DNA of 64,000 bases. Source: Rotaria socialis. Taxonomy: Eukaryota > Rotifera > Eurotatoria > Philodinida > Philodinidae. Location of the stretch: positions 109,867-173,866 of the forward strand of contig CAJNYU010000035.1 in the NCBI GenBank assembly GCA_905331475.1, written 5' to 3'. Both the position numbers and the translations under genes were made by a program. The notes under the pieces were generated by a model that was given only the letters and a program-made list of their open reading frames with translations, searched no databases and was not told the origin of the DNA. Positions 10,910-22,007 of the stretch are shown here, piece by piece; within the stretch, counting starts at the first letter, position 1; every line of letters starts with the position of its first letter.

Positions 10910-12423
10910 ATGGGCTGTACGAGCTCGAAGCATGATTTATCAGTGGCTGATCTCGAATTTTTAAAATTACATACATCATACTCGGAAAAAAAAATAAAAG
11001 CTTGGTACAAGGGCTTTATGGTATAAATAGATATCTTATGTTTTTTTTTCATTTTTATCAAATTTCTATTTCTTTATTACAGAGAGATTGTCCCAACGGT
11101 GAATTGACACGCGAATCATTCATTCAAATCTACAAGCAATTTTTTCCCAAAGGACGCGCAGAAAATTTCTGTGAACATGTCTTTCGTGCCTTTGACACTG
11201 GTAAAGTAGGAGAAAAAACACGAGTATTGTTCTATACAATTTTAATAATTCAGATAAAAGCGGAAAAATTGATTTTAAAGAATTCCTACAAGCCATCAAT
11301 ATTACATCACAAGGAACACCTGATACAAAGCTAGAAATGGCTTTCCGAATGTATGATTGTAATGGTGATGGTTCAATAGATGACAATGAGATGAGACGTA
11401 TAATTACTGTAAGTATATTTATATACTATATTCATATTACTAGAACAACAAAAGTCTTTATTGATTGATCTGGATATAATACGCCATATGTTTTTATCGC
11501 GTCTTCTTGATTGCGAACGTTTTTTCTTAATTGTTGGGAAAAAAACGTCCACAAAATAGAAATAGGGAGAGAGAGAGACAAAAATAGTCGCAGATTGGAA
11601 AATATCCGCAAAGCAAAATCGGGGGGAAGAGAGCAAAAAATATCCACATTGTGGAATCAAACGAAAATTGATATTTTAAGATGATTCATGCAAATAGGTG
11701 TACTGAATAATGTCAACTGTTTCGCGCTACTCTAGTGTTGTTCATCACATGTCATCAAGGCCATTTTATAAGCATGTATTGTGAAAGAAAAACATTGAAA
11801 GTGACGAAGCTAAACCTAGACGAATCAAATAAAAATGTCCATTGTGAAAGATGACAGTTTTTCTCCAATTTCCACACAATCTAATAAATATCGTATAGGT
11901 TTTAAAAATTATCATCTTGGAATGAATCTTGATTATCAACCTAACACAGTTAGATGTTCAACTATTCTTCATAAATGATTTTTCTGTATTTTTTTTTCAC
12001 CTAATAAATCTTGTCTTGATTCCATAATGCTCACATCTTTCTCTCTCCTCTCGCCCCGATTCTGCTTTGCGGACATGTTCCACTCTGCGACTATTTTTGT
12101 TTCTCTCCCCCTTTTTCTACTTTGCCGACGTTTTCTCTTAATTGGAGGAATAAAATGTCCGCAATCAAGCTGTAGCCGTTTTTATTTTTTTCTAGGCTAT
12201 TTATGAGTTGATTGGCGATGAAATCGATCAGCCAGAGCGTCAAATCGAAGCTGAAGAACGTGCAATGAATATATTTACAATGATGGATAAAAACTCCGAT
12301 GGTATATTAAGTCGAGAAGAATTTATTGGTGGCTGTTTAAATGATGAACAGCTTTATCAATTATTAACACAATCGAGCCGACTAGCCGAGGAACGAGAAT
12401 CGCAATCATCATTAGAAGATTAA
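10910..12423 (+). CDS. Neuronal calcium sensor family protein (visinin/frequenin-like)
   Basis: This is a membrane-associated calcium-switch protein of the NCS family (NCS-1, hippocalcin, VILIP). Exons 10910-11020, 11083-11200, 11254-11408 and 12196-12423 join in frame to 203 residues. The N terminus MGCTSSK fits the N-myristoylation consensus (Gly2, Ser6). Four EF-hands are visible. EF1 (around residue 39) is DCPNG, the C-P substitution that disables calcium binding in this family. EF2 is D75-E86 with [13 protein letters not shown]3 is D111-E122 ([12 protein letters not shown]) and EF4 is D159-E170 ([12 protein letters not shown]). WYKGF, IYKQFFP and the MMDKN block are family hallmarks. The C-terminal tail is serine- and glutamate-rich and does not allow assignment to one subtype. 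Intron 3 contains a large inverted repeat. AATAAA lies near 12462, and HYPK follows on the same strand. Confidence 0.93.
11505..12170. repeat. Inverted repeat (about 130-bp arms) inside intron 3 of the calcium-sensor gene
   Basis: The arm at about 11505-11640 and the arm at about 12040-12170 are diverged reverse complements. Shared blocks include ACAAAAATAGTCGCAGA, TCCGCAAAGCA and AATCGGGG, together with the GATTGCG and TCTTAATT words at the outer side. The loop is about 400 nt. It could be a decayed fold-back transposon, and it could form a long hairpin in the pre-mRNA. Confidence 0.7.
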
Positions 12424-12657
12424 TGTTTCGTTTTTGTCTTTTCGTTTCTTGTTCTTTTTTCAATAAACGACACTTGAATGACAATCATTTATTTTCAAAA
12501 AAAATTGCACAAAAAAGTTTCATCGGCTTTTTTTCTGTTGTACTGTTTCGTTTTGTCGTGTGTATTTAAATGTTTCTGATTAACGTTTCTTTTTTTTTTG
12601 CTTAATTAAATAACAATTATATTAACCATATAGATCACTCAATCAATTGACTGTTTT

Positions 12658-12667
12658 ATGATTATAG
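12658..12667 (+). promoter_or_regulatory. Candidate 3' splice acceptor before the HYPK start
   Basis: TTATGATTATAG ends nine bases before the ATG at 12676. The pyrimidine tract is weak. If used, it would remove the upstream in-frame ATG at 12658 and favour the start at 12676. The previous gene ends 252 nt before that ATG on the same strand. Confidence 0.35.
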
Positions 12668-12675
12668 ATCGAACA

Positions 12676-13117
12676 ATGTCTAATAGTTTATCACCTACTG
12701 CTGCTGCAGCAGAAGACAATGTTTCCGATGATGAAAAAGAGGACGAACAAGCAAATAATTCCATTCAAAAGAAAGAAGATGCCAAGGTTGAAAAAGAACT
12801 AGATCGAGTGACTGATCGTGTTGATGAAGAAGATCTTGGTTCGGAAAAAATAGGAAATGTAAATTATGAAAAATATCAAAGCTCAATAATTTTCTTTTGT
12901 TTTTATTAAGGCTTTAACTGCCATTAATGACAAGCGTCACATTGATGAATCAAAACGTAAAGCCGAACAAGCCGTTTTAGCTAATGTTAAAATTCGAAAA
13001 GAAGATGTTGAACTTATTATTCAAGAACTTGAATTACCAAGATCGAAAGCTGAGAAAATCTTACGTCAACATCGTGGAGACGTTGTGGCTACATTGAAGG
13101 CACTCGTCAACGCATAA
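12676..13117 (+). CDS. HYPK: Huntingtin-interacting protein K (NatA-associated, UBA-like domain)
   Basis: HYPK is a small ribosome-associated protein that binds and regulates the N-terminal acetyltransferase NatA (NAA10/NAA15) and acts in co-translational proteostasis. Two exons (12676-12858 and 12911-13117) give 129 residues, the size expected. The N-terminal half is acidic and disordered (DDEKEDEQ, KKEDAKVEKELDRVTD). The core carries LTAINDKRHIDESKRKAEQ, as in human HYPK. The C-terminal 45 residues (VKIRKEDVELIIQELEL, then SKAEKILRQHRGDVV, then ATLKALVNA) form the UBA-like domain. An in-frame ATG at 12658 would add six residues; I prefer 12676 because an acceptor-like AG lies between the two. 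Same-strand proximity to the calcium-sensor gene suggests shared transcription, which is unproven. Confidence 0.9.
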
Positions 13118-16100
13118 AAATTAAAAACATTCGTTTTTGTTCTTCATTGATTGAATGCTGTTTTTCCATTATTGATTAAACGTGCATCTCGCATAAGAAC
13201 TATTTTAATATACTATCGATGAACATGAGAAAATAATTAAAAATCTGCCATTAATCATGTAAATCGGTAATTGTCATTAGTAAAACGAAGTTTTTTGTTA
13301 TGTGATAAAGAAATATTTCACTCCATTAAACACAAGATGAATAAAAGCGTTAGTTGCCTTCAAGGGCTCTTTGTAATCATTCGTAATGATAGAAATGAGA
13401 AGGAAAAAATCCCATTTTTTTTCTTGTCTGAGAATAGAAATACGTTACATAGCATGTAGGTACTGAGCAAATCACTTCTATCGTGGATATATAATATAAC
13501 GACCGGAATATATCAAATTTTAAATCAACTCGCCTTCCTATCTGTTTTTAATTAAAATTTCTACGAATGAATAGAAGTACATACTGAAATTCAATAAATT
13601 CATGATGAATTTAGCAAAAATAAAGCCACTACTACCTTATTCATATTATTAATAACATTATGAACGACTTTTTCTGCACTTATTGCCCGAGTAGGTTTTC
13701 AGTTGATTCATTGGATAGTCTTTTTTTAAGTAAAATTTACAAGTAAAAAACTGTCAGCCAAAGAATAAGATCGAACCAAGTTGAACGAGTAGAAACTATG
13801 GTGTTTTCTAGTCGCAGCGACTGGTTTGTTGAATTCATGTTCAACGGATGGAAGATGCTTGTTTGAAACGAGAAGGAAGCCTCGATAGAATGTAATCGAG
13901 CATGTGTACTGAATCATTATTTTGGTAGTGATTAACAACAAAAATTTCCATATTCTGTTGAAGAATTTTATTAATAATGGTTGTTTTCATTATGTAGCAT
14001 ATTATTAATTTTTTTTCTCATGCTGTTCAATGTCATAGAACTCTTCTTGTTTTAGATGTTCCTGGAATTTCCCTTCCAAGAACGAAGTGAACAATATATT
14101 TCAAGATTAATTATAGGATATAGGAAAAGATGTCCTATCAGTCGTGTAAAGAAGATATGAAAATGATGAGTGTTTGCTTTTCTCATCGAGATTTCGTGAT
14201 AAAACAACAAATCGCTGATATTGAATAGACAAGCAAGTAGGTGTATCTCATGAATAATACAAGTGTTAATATAAGTATTAAAAGACCGACAATTTTCGAT
14301 GGCTAGATTTCAATAATGAATATGATTATACGAGTGTCTTCTTCAGTTGATTACCAACCACTATGCTGAAGTGCAGAGGCGGATGAAAACAAGAAACGCT
14401 ACTTTTGTGTTTATTGCTATTTGAAGAAATGTCAATGACCTGCTCGAAAGTGACATAAATTATGGAATGCACACACATCATAACCAGTTCACTCAGTGAA
14501 TATTGAGGCGCATTACTTTTTGAAGATATGATTTTATCGTCTTCGATATTCGAGAAGCAGCCGAAAAATGATGTATGATGGTAAACGAGGTTGAGATTGT
14601 TCAAACATTCATAGGATGTCTCACAGAAATAGAAGCTATATTCAACACTAGAAAGAATCTTCTTCGATACAAGTAAAACCATTACCGCTAGTCTATTTCT
14701 AAATTTTTTTTGTTCTTGAATGCAACCCTTGATTTCTTAACATAAAAACTGATTAAATCTCCGAGAAATACGAAGGTTCCAGAGCGGTAAAATGTATCAC
14801 TTTCATATGGAGACTTGCCCATCATCTTGTCTTATGTTCATTACTTTGCTTTTGGTGGTTACGCATTCTTCTTGAGCGTCATGAATAGCAGAGTGTTACG
14901 ACGGTTTCATTCTTTTAAACACTTACGAAATATTGCAATGAATGATTCTCTTGCTTATACGATACTATGCATAATCGGAGATCGTTAAGAAATCACTCAC
15001 CTCGAATTATTTTTGGTATTCGTTAATGTGATTATGGCGTGTTTAATATGTTGAAGAACAAGGACGAAAGCCGATTTCTTTGATTCGTATCAGCAGAAAT
15101 CAATCTTTCTCTGTGCAGTATGAATCAATCGGCATCATCGGAAGTACACAGAAGTCAAGGAAAAGCAGAAGCAAGCATAAGAAATCAAGTGCATTCGCTA
15201 GTACTATTGACAATTATTGAAGAAAGTCAACAAACTCAATGACACCCATTAGAAATCAATAGAAAGCAGAGATTTCCAATGGTCGAGATTGGTTTCCTTT
15301 GAATTTTCATGTTTTACGATAAATTCTTACTGTCTTCTGATATTCAATGATCCTTTTTTTGTGATGTGATATAGAGAAAAATATTTTTTTTGTCGTATTT
15401 CAGAATAAATGATAATTCTGCAATTCGTCAAGTTCAGTTCCTTCAGAATCCATTTAGAGTTTAATTCTACGTATCGCTCAAAACTCAATTGAACTGTAGT
15501 ATTGTACTTATGATCACATAGTCATTCCCTGTCTGGAGTATGCTTTTAGTCAGATACTCGTCTTCTGGAATACTTTCTTTTCGAGAAATAGACTTGAGAA
15601 TAATTTTGCACGTATGCTTTACTCGATAGAACTTAAGAGGAGCCACTAAATTGTATCTCTTATTCAATGAGTAATGTTGATCACTATGGAGTAGCAATTT
15701 TGTGATTTTTCACTACACTTCAGTTATTTTTAGCGAGAAAAAAGACAGTTACCATATTCAGAACTAGATTCATGTTTGAAATTCTTCGGGATTTTATATT
15801 TTTCAAATTGATGTTCTAGATACAATCGATAAATGACTCAATGAAAAGAGAAATCTTACGAAACATGCTTGAAAATGTTAATGTATACTCCAATAGTTGG
15901 TATTTTGCTCTTTGTTTACAGCGGATGTTTTGCATAATATTTGAAGTTGACGTAGTTATCAATGTCATTTGAAAACTACTACATGTGGGTTAAGAAAGTT
16001 GAAAATAGTATTTTCGTATTTGACCCGGTGGAATCCTATGTTAATATTTTGTATGATTTTTGTGTTTGTAAGCATTTATAATTGACTTCAGAGTAATTTA

Positions 16101-16446
16101 AATTAAGAACGAATATTTTAAGGGCTCTTCTCAATTCATTGGTGTTAGATCGTACTATCTTCACACGACGAGGAATATTTTGTTGATATCTAGTTCATGT
16201 ATTAGTCAAGCAAAATGACGTTCCATGTATGTGCGTGTGCGGGTGTGCATAAGTGAAACTGTAGGAGTACAAAAACAAAACTAATTCTGATTTGATAACC
16301 GTCTGTTTGTTAATTACAATATCGAAATTGGCTAATGAGTTAATTATTGTTAACCTTTTGAATTTTACTGAATTACGTTGGATTGTCCGGGAGTTCAAAA
16401 ATGAAATATACATTATTTTTTATTTAAATAGTAGACATATGTGGGT
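13118..16446. other. Non-coding interval, 3.3 kb
   Basis: No gene is supported. The longest frame (14326-14682, minus strand, 118 codons) starts at an ATG but shows no family pattern, no hydrophobic or repeat organisation and no splice context. The composition is AT-rich throughout. Old transposon sequence is possible, but no termini were recognised. Confidence 0.5.
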
Positions 16447-16449
16447 AGA

Positions 16450-16501
16450 CGTGCGAAGTGCCACCTAATAGTCTGGAATTAGGTGTATGTTGTTCGCACG
16501 C
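16450..16501. repeat. Two-step perfect hairpin
   Basis: The outer stem CGTGCGAA pairs with TTCGCACG, and the inner stem CACCTAAT pairs with ATTAGGTG, separated by short unpaired segments. This structured motif lies about 400 bp downstream of the receptor pseudogene. No known RNA family was recognised. It may be a piece of a small mobile element. Confidence 0.5.
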
Positions 16502-17460
16502 AGGTGGCTAGATGTGCTAACCATACAAGTACTGAATTAGACATTGTATACACTGTAAAGAAGTTCACGATTCAATTTCATAAAAAAAATGAGTCAGCAA
16601 ATCGTTCGTGGTGATTAATTATAAAATCTGGGACTATATAGATTCGACGATAGCCGAACGGCTGAGCTATTAATTCAAGCCGAGTTTTAAAGATTCCTTC
16701 TTTTTTTTTTGAAAGCGTCGTTTTAAGATGTTTAGGTCATTTTATTTTCTTCAATGAAAAGTAGACAACAACAAGGCATAGCAATTACACAAACTCATGT
16801 GAAATAGTTCAACATCGCAGATAATATATGTGATGAGGATTCTTTGTCATGACAATATCGACTGAAAAGAAGTCTTAATAATAACTTCCATCTTCTGTTA
16901 ATTACGTATTGGAATTCTTGCTTATATGTTTTCGACGTAGAGACACAAAAATACTAAATGTGAGTACCGATGGAATGAACGAAACGAAATATCCAATCAA
17001 GAACAATGTTGATTCTCTTGCTGATTTCATACATCCAGATGAGAAATCCAAGATTAGTTGAGGTACAGCTAACATAACTAACAAACTGAAACTAATGATC
17101 AGATTTTTATGTTTTCCATATTGTTCTTGGCTGTTTTTGCACATTTCCTTACGATGGGGAGAATAATACCAACAGTTGAGACAAATTTGATTGTAAATAG
17201 AGCAATGAAGTGAGAAATGTTAGTAAATGAATTGTCGCCTTTAACAGTTGACGTTAAAATAATGAGACACCATGTTCTACTCTCCTCTGCATCATTAATA
17301 AGGTCACGATGAATCCGATCATGTACAAGAGAAACAGATATAAATTGAGGAATAATAAAAACATATACTTTAGCGAGTTTTTTACTTTTGACTAAATTAA
17401 AATTGGCATCAAGAATAACTGTAGCAAGCCATTCCATAGCTACACAGGCATGAGGCCGAT

Positions 17461-18235
17461 CCGTCGTAGCTAAGAAGATTCGAAGAGTAAATTCAGTTGA
17501 AATGCAATTAAACATGAGAAAAGGTCGAGCAGTAATGATTGACGCTTGTGCAAGAATGAGAAACCACAATTTGAAATTCAATGCAAATAAAGCCAAAATC
17601 GATGTGACCGATGATAAAAAAGGATAAATGCCACAAACAACTTTTTGATATGCTCTCCATTGAAACGTTGAAATCGACAAAGTTCCAGATATGAAACCAA
17701 CCATTACCATAAGTGAAGCTACAGCAATACTGATCTTGACATAGATGGGTTGTCTAGTAATAGGCACAGAAGAACGAATCTGATAATCTAAAAGTGCATC
17801 GAGTGAAAGACCAAACTGTTGTGTCTTAAATTGAATATTAAAGTTGANCCGTCGTAGCTAAGAAGATTCGAAGAGTAAATTCAGTTGAAATGCAATTAAA
17901 CATGAGAAAAGGTCGAGCAGTAATGATTGACGCTTGTGCAAGAATGAGAAACCGCAATTTGAAATTCAATGCAAATAAAGCCAAAATCGATGTGACCGAT
18001 GATAAAAAAGGATAAATGCCACAAACAACTTTTTGATATGCTCACCATTGAAACGTTGAAATCGACAAAGCTCCAGATATGAAACCAACCATTACCATAA
18101 GTGAAGCTACAGCAATACTGATCTTGACATAGATGGGTTGTCTAGTAATAGGCACAGAAGAACGAATCTGATAACCTAAAATTGCATCGAGTGAAAGACC
18201 AAACTGTTGTGTCTTAAATTGAATATTAAAGTTGA
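17461..18235. repeat. 387-bp direct duplication joined by a single N
   Basis: Positions 17461-17847 and 17849-18235 have equal length (387) and differ at only five sites. They meet at the single N at 17848. Such a pattern points to two haplotype copies placed end to end by the assembler rather than to a tandem gene duplication, since the copy ends fall inside the receptor coding frame. Confidence 0.85.
17848..17848. other. Single-N assembly join
   Basis: One undetermined base sits exactly at the junction of the two 387-bp copies. Confidence 0.95.
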
Positions 18236-18814
18236 AATGAAAACAGTTCGCATTTCTTTGCTCTGAACAAAGACACATGAATATTTCATTATCATGAAAG
18301 CAAACAAGATGAGGATTTTTCATGTATGGAAGCTGATAATATTTGGTTCGACGAAGAATTGGATAGACAATAATTGATGCGTTCAACAAGTCTCGAACGT
18401 GTGGGCAGCATTGAGATCGGGTAACTTTTGTCGAAATCATTGCCGAAGAAGTGTAGTTATGTTGAAGCACAGTGAAGATAAAGCTGGTTTTCGATTTGTG
18501 AGAAGATTGGAGATTCTTAAGGTTGTATGTGCGAACTGTGATAAAGTGAACCAGAAGAGCTTGCGGAATAGACACACCAGGAAAAGAAATCTCGACCTCG
18601 ACATCCATTTTTTCACGTAGCTCTCCGGAAAATTCATCTCGACAAATACATGTAGATTCTGTGGAAGAAATTCGATCATTATACGGTACACAAACACCTT
18701 CATTCATACACATATTCTTCTTGCATATCGAGTCTAGAAAACATCGGGGTGACATCTTGGTTAAACGGCAAAGACAAATCGATCGATTATTTACAATACC
18801 AACACAAAGCGCAT

Positions 18815-20800
18815 CTAATGTAGTAAATTATAAACTAAGATTTATTCAAGACTTTTTCAACTAATAAATAATGATTTTATTACTATTGCATATTGTCTTC
18901 GATAAGAAAATGAAAAGATATTCCGATAATATTCCGAATAATTTACATGTCCATTCGAGTATCAACTGCACTATAAATGACTCAATGGCTTCTCATTTAT
19001 GAATAAATTATTTCTCTAACTAAGGAAAAACACCAAAATGATAAACATATAGAAAATAAAAAAATTCTGCTGAAGATTTTCTTCTTACATATGGTAATAA
19101 TGTCAAAAAATTTCTTCTATTTATTAAAATATATTAACTAAAAAAGTGTTGGTGCTTATGTTAATAATAAATCTTTATTAAAGAATGAAAAATACGAGTG
19201 AGATTGGTTGACTTTTATTGATTATACACATAGATTATATTTCTTTGCAATTTCGAACATTCAAAAAAAAAAGGAAAAACTTTTATCAAATAAAAAATTG
19301 TTAACATTTATTATAGCATATTGAAAGAATAAAATATTGCATCATATGGTTGGTATGAAAATCCATGGTAAAAAAAAGAGAGACATTAGAGAAATCTATT
19401 GGTTTTACTTTTAACAACAGTTCAAAGTCTAGTTAAGTATTATCATATAGTATGAATAATTATTCGAGGTGAATAGAAAATGAAGAGTAGCCTTGATCAT
19501 TCGTCTCGGATTAAAATGAGAAATCAACATCAAATGACTCTTTAGTCAATCAAAATATAATGTCTGGTACCAGTCGTATAAATAGGCAGGACTAAATAGG
19601 TTCAAACTCAACCAATGAACGAAAAAAACGCTTTTTAGAATGATACGGCCAAGCATACACTTTCTTTGCTTATCGATCTAGTAATGAGACTGATTTTGCT
19701 TTCACTTAATAACATTAGACGATTCGGATTGATTGAAATTTTCACCATCGAATTCAATACTTTAGTGTTTGTTCTACTAATGATGTGCAAGAACCTACAT
19801 ATTGAAATAATTCGAGTTGATAGAGGATACATTAGAAGAAATGTTACCATAATCTCAAGCTACGCTAGATTCGAAAATAGATGAAATAAATGCAAATTTA
19901 TGATTTTTAATGAATCAAGTTTTTTCTACTTTAAGAAATTCTTATTAAGCAACTTGACGTACTCAATTCTAATTAACACAAAATACGAAAGAATAGAAGG
20001 CTACTGAAATTTTGCATGACAAGAGCACTTTAAATACATTGTCAATATTCTAAAATAGGATATAACTAAGAAGAAGGTTGTAAATTGAACAAATTTCATC
20101 AGCAAAGACCATCCTTATTTCTTCTATAACTGCAATGATGTCATCGATTACATCTTTGACAGTAATATATCATATGAACTCGATTGAAATAAAACTATCG
20201 AGTAAGATGTTGAATATTAGACTGAGTGAGCGACTGGCGTATTTTCGTATGTCAAGATGCATAGAAATAGCTCGTTAATATGACGATAATTCTTATGAGT
20301 TTGTTTTTCGACTAGATAATTGAACAGTTATTATCAACAGATCTCACTAAAATAAATACGTTTAAATTTCGTCTTTACGGAGCAAAAGAATGTGGCATCA
20401 TCTTTCACAAACTTCTTTAAAAAGGTATAAGAAGAAGTTTTATATGATCATCGTTGAACGACATCTATATAGGAGCCACTATTGTAGTTTGACGTTCGTT
20501 GGTCTTCTTTGAATTTCTGTTCTTTCGAACGACCGTGTGACAATTTTGTTTGATCAGTCATTGCTCTATTTTCACGTTTTTTCTCTTTCATTATTATGTA
20601 TTCGAATATTTTTTCTAAATTAAGGTAGCTTTTACATCTGTTTGTCGAATGTAGAAATTAGTGGTTATAACACGTCTTATCTATTGGATTGATTAAAACT
20701 TTAATTGTGAGTATTTCTTTGTTATCATGTTTATTTTTTTGAGGTACAGATAGCAGTGACTCGAGTTTGTTTTAGTATAAAGAGTTTGAAATTATTTTCA
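18815..20800. other. AT-rich interval between the receptor relic and NCLX
   Basis: No gene is supported. The missing 5' exons of the minus-strand receptor should lie here, but no cysteine-rich or signal-peptide-like exon was found. The overlapping frames at 19635-19884 lie on opposite strands and are not protein-like. The last part (about 20450-20800) probably holds the NCLX promoter and a 5' UTR; an acceptor ends at 20806. Confidence 0.5.
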
Positions 20801-20823
20801 TTTTAGATTTTAAAGCCTCGATA

Positions 20824-21976
20824 ATGACCACAAATATTGAGGTAAGAAATCAATTTCTTGTTGACTTAATCGAGATTAACTTATACTATTATTTTAGTGT
20901 CGAGATTATCATAATTATGCTAATAATACATGCGTTTTTATGCGTACAACGCCTGACTGTAAATTAGATGAAGGCTTTATAAATTATCTTACATTTGTAT
21001 TTTGCACGATTGGCGACAAATTACTCGCTCTTGGACTGACATTATTAGTAAGTATTTTTAATTTTTAATTTTTAAAAAATAATTCAATTTTATTCTAGGC
21101 TGGCTGGTTATTAGTTCTATTTATTGGGCTTGGTGTAACTGCTGATGCTTAGTAAATAAATGTATTCGAATGAAATATTAATCAAACTGGTCTATTTTAG
21201 TTTTTGTCCTGCCCTTCGTGTGATCGCTCGAGTTCTTAAATTATCAGAAAACATAGCGGTTCGTTTAATTTCAAAACTATTGATTTAATGAGAAAAAGGG
21301 TTTCGTTGTCTTGTAGGGTGTAACTTTTCTAGCATTTGGTAATGGCGCACCAGATATATTTTCTGCGATAGCTGCTGTTGGTAGTGCGAAAGGTGGCGAT
21401 GTCGGTTTAGCATTTGGTGCTCTTTTTGGTATTTGAAAACGTTTTTAAAAATATTTTGGAAAACAAATATTTCTTTTTCTTAAGGTGCTGGTGTATTTGT
21501 AACCACGGTTGTTGCTGGTACAATAGGACTTGTGACACCATTTACTTCTATTCAGCGACCATTGCTGCGTGATATAATTTTTTTCATTGTTGCTGCGTTT
21601 GGAGCTTATGTTGCAATGTATGATGGAAAAATTTATTTAGTAGAGAGTTTGGGTTTTATTATTATGTATATTGTTTATTTGATTGTCTTAATCGGTGGAT
21701 ATTTTGTTAATCGACGAATAAAAGATCGTCGAGCTTTATTACAAGCTGTACAAACAGAAGCAGCAGCTAGATCATATGGATCTGTACAAACCACTGGCGA
21801 AACTACTGTGGTTGCTGATGAAGCCAGTAGAATTATACCGGATGATAGTGAATCACAACCAGATGTTACATTTGCCCTAGCATTACGCCATGCTTTCTTG
21901 CCACGTACTGACACACCTTGGGTAGAGAGAAATTTAATAAATAAAATATTTTCAATAATTAGAGTAAGCCTGATTT

Positions 21977-22007
<31 letters not shown>

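Larger units (their letters stand above)
16902..18814 (-). pseudogene. EGF-like/7TM receptor gene, broken, with a 387-bp assembly duplication
   Basis: The minus-strand reading gives the end of one EGF-like domain (SICLCRLTKMSPRCF), a second EGF-like domain (CKKNMCMNEGVCVP...CICRDEFSG), a roughly 150-residue extracellular region and then a hydrophobic seven-helix region ending in SLRRKHISKNSNT. This layout is that of a large receptor family in bdelloid rotifers, and the ligand is unknown. The coding start at 18814 follows an acceptor (TTAG), so at least one upstream exon is expected, but none was found. Problems: the frame shifts around 17140-17160; one copy of the duplicated segment has TGA where the other has AGA; and the second EGF domain lacks its last cysteine (GELREK). 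It may be a pseudogene, or a real gene damaged by assembly of two alleles. Confidence 0.8.

Noticed and set aside
11120..11660. Overlapping minus-strand frames opposite the calcium-sensor gene
   Set aside because: They lie antisense to EF-hand exons and to the intron inverted repeat, with no family pattern.
14326..14682. 118-codon minus-strand frame
   Set aside because: It has no recognisable domain, no splice context and no support from neighbouring exons.
16640..16700. tRNA-like words (TAGCTCAG and GTCGAATC on the minus strand)
   Set aside because: Box spacing is too short and no acceptor-stem pairing could be built.
17124..17150. A 22-nt intron that would repair the receptor frame (GTAAGG...ACAG)
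   Set aside because: It is far below the shortest introns seen elsewhere in the window (about 50 nt), so a frameshift is the simpler reading.
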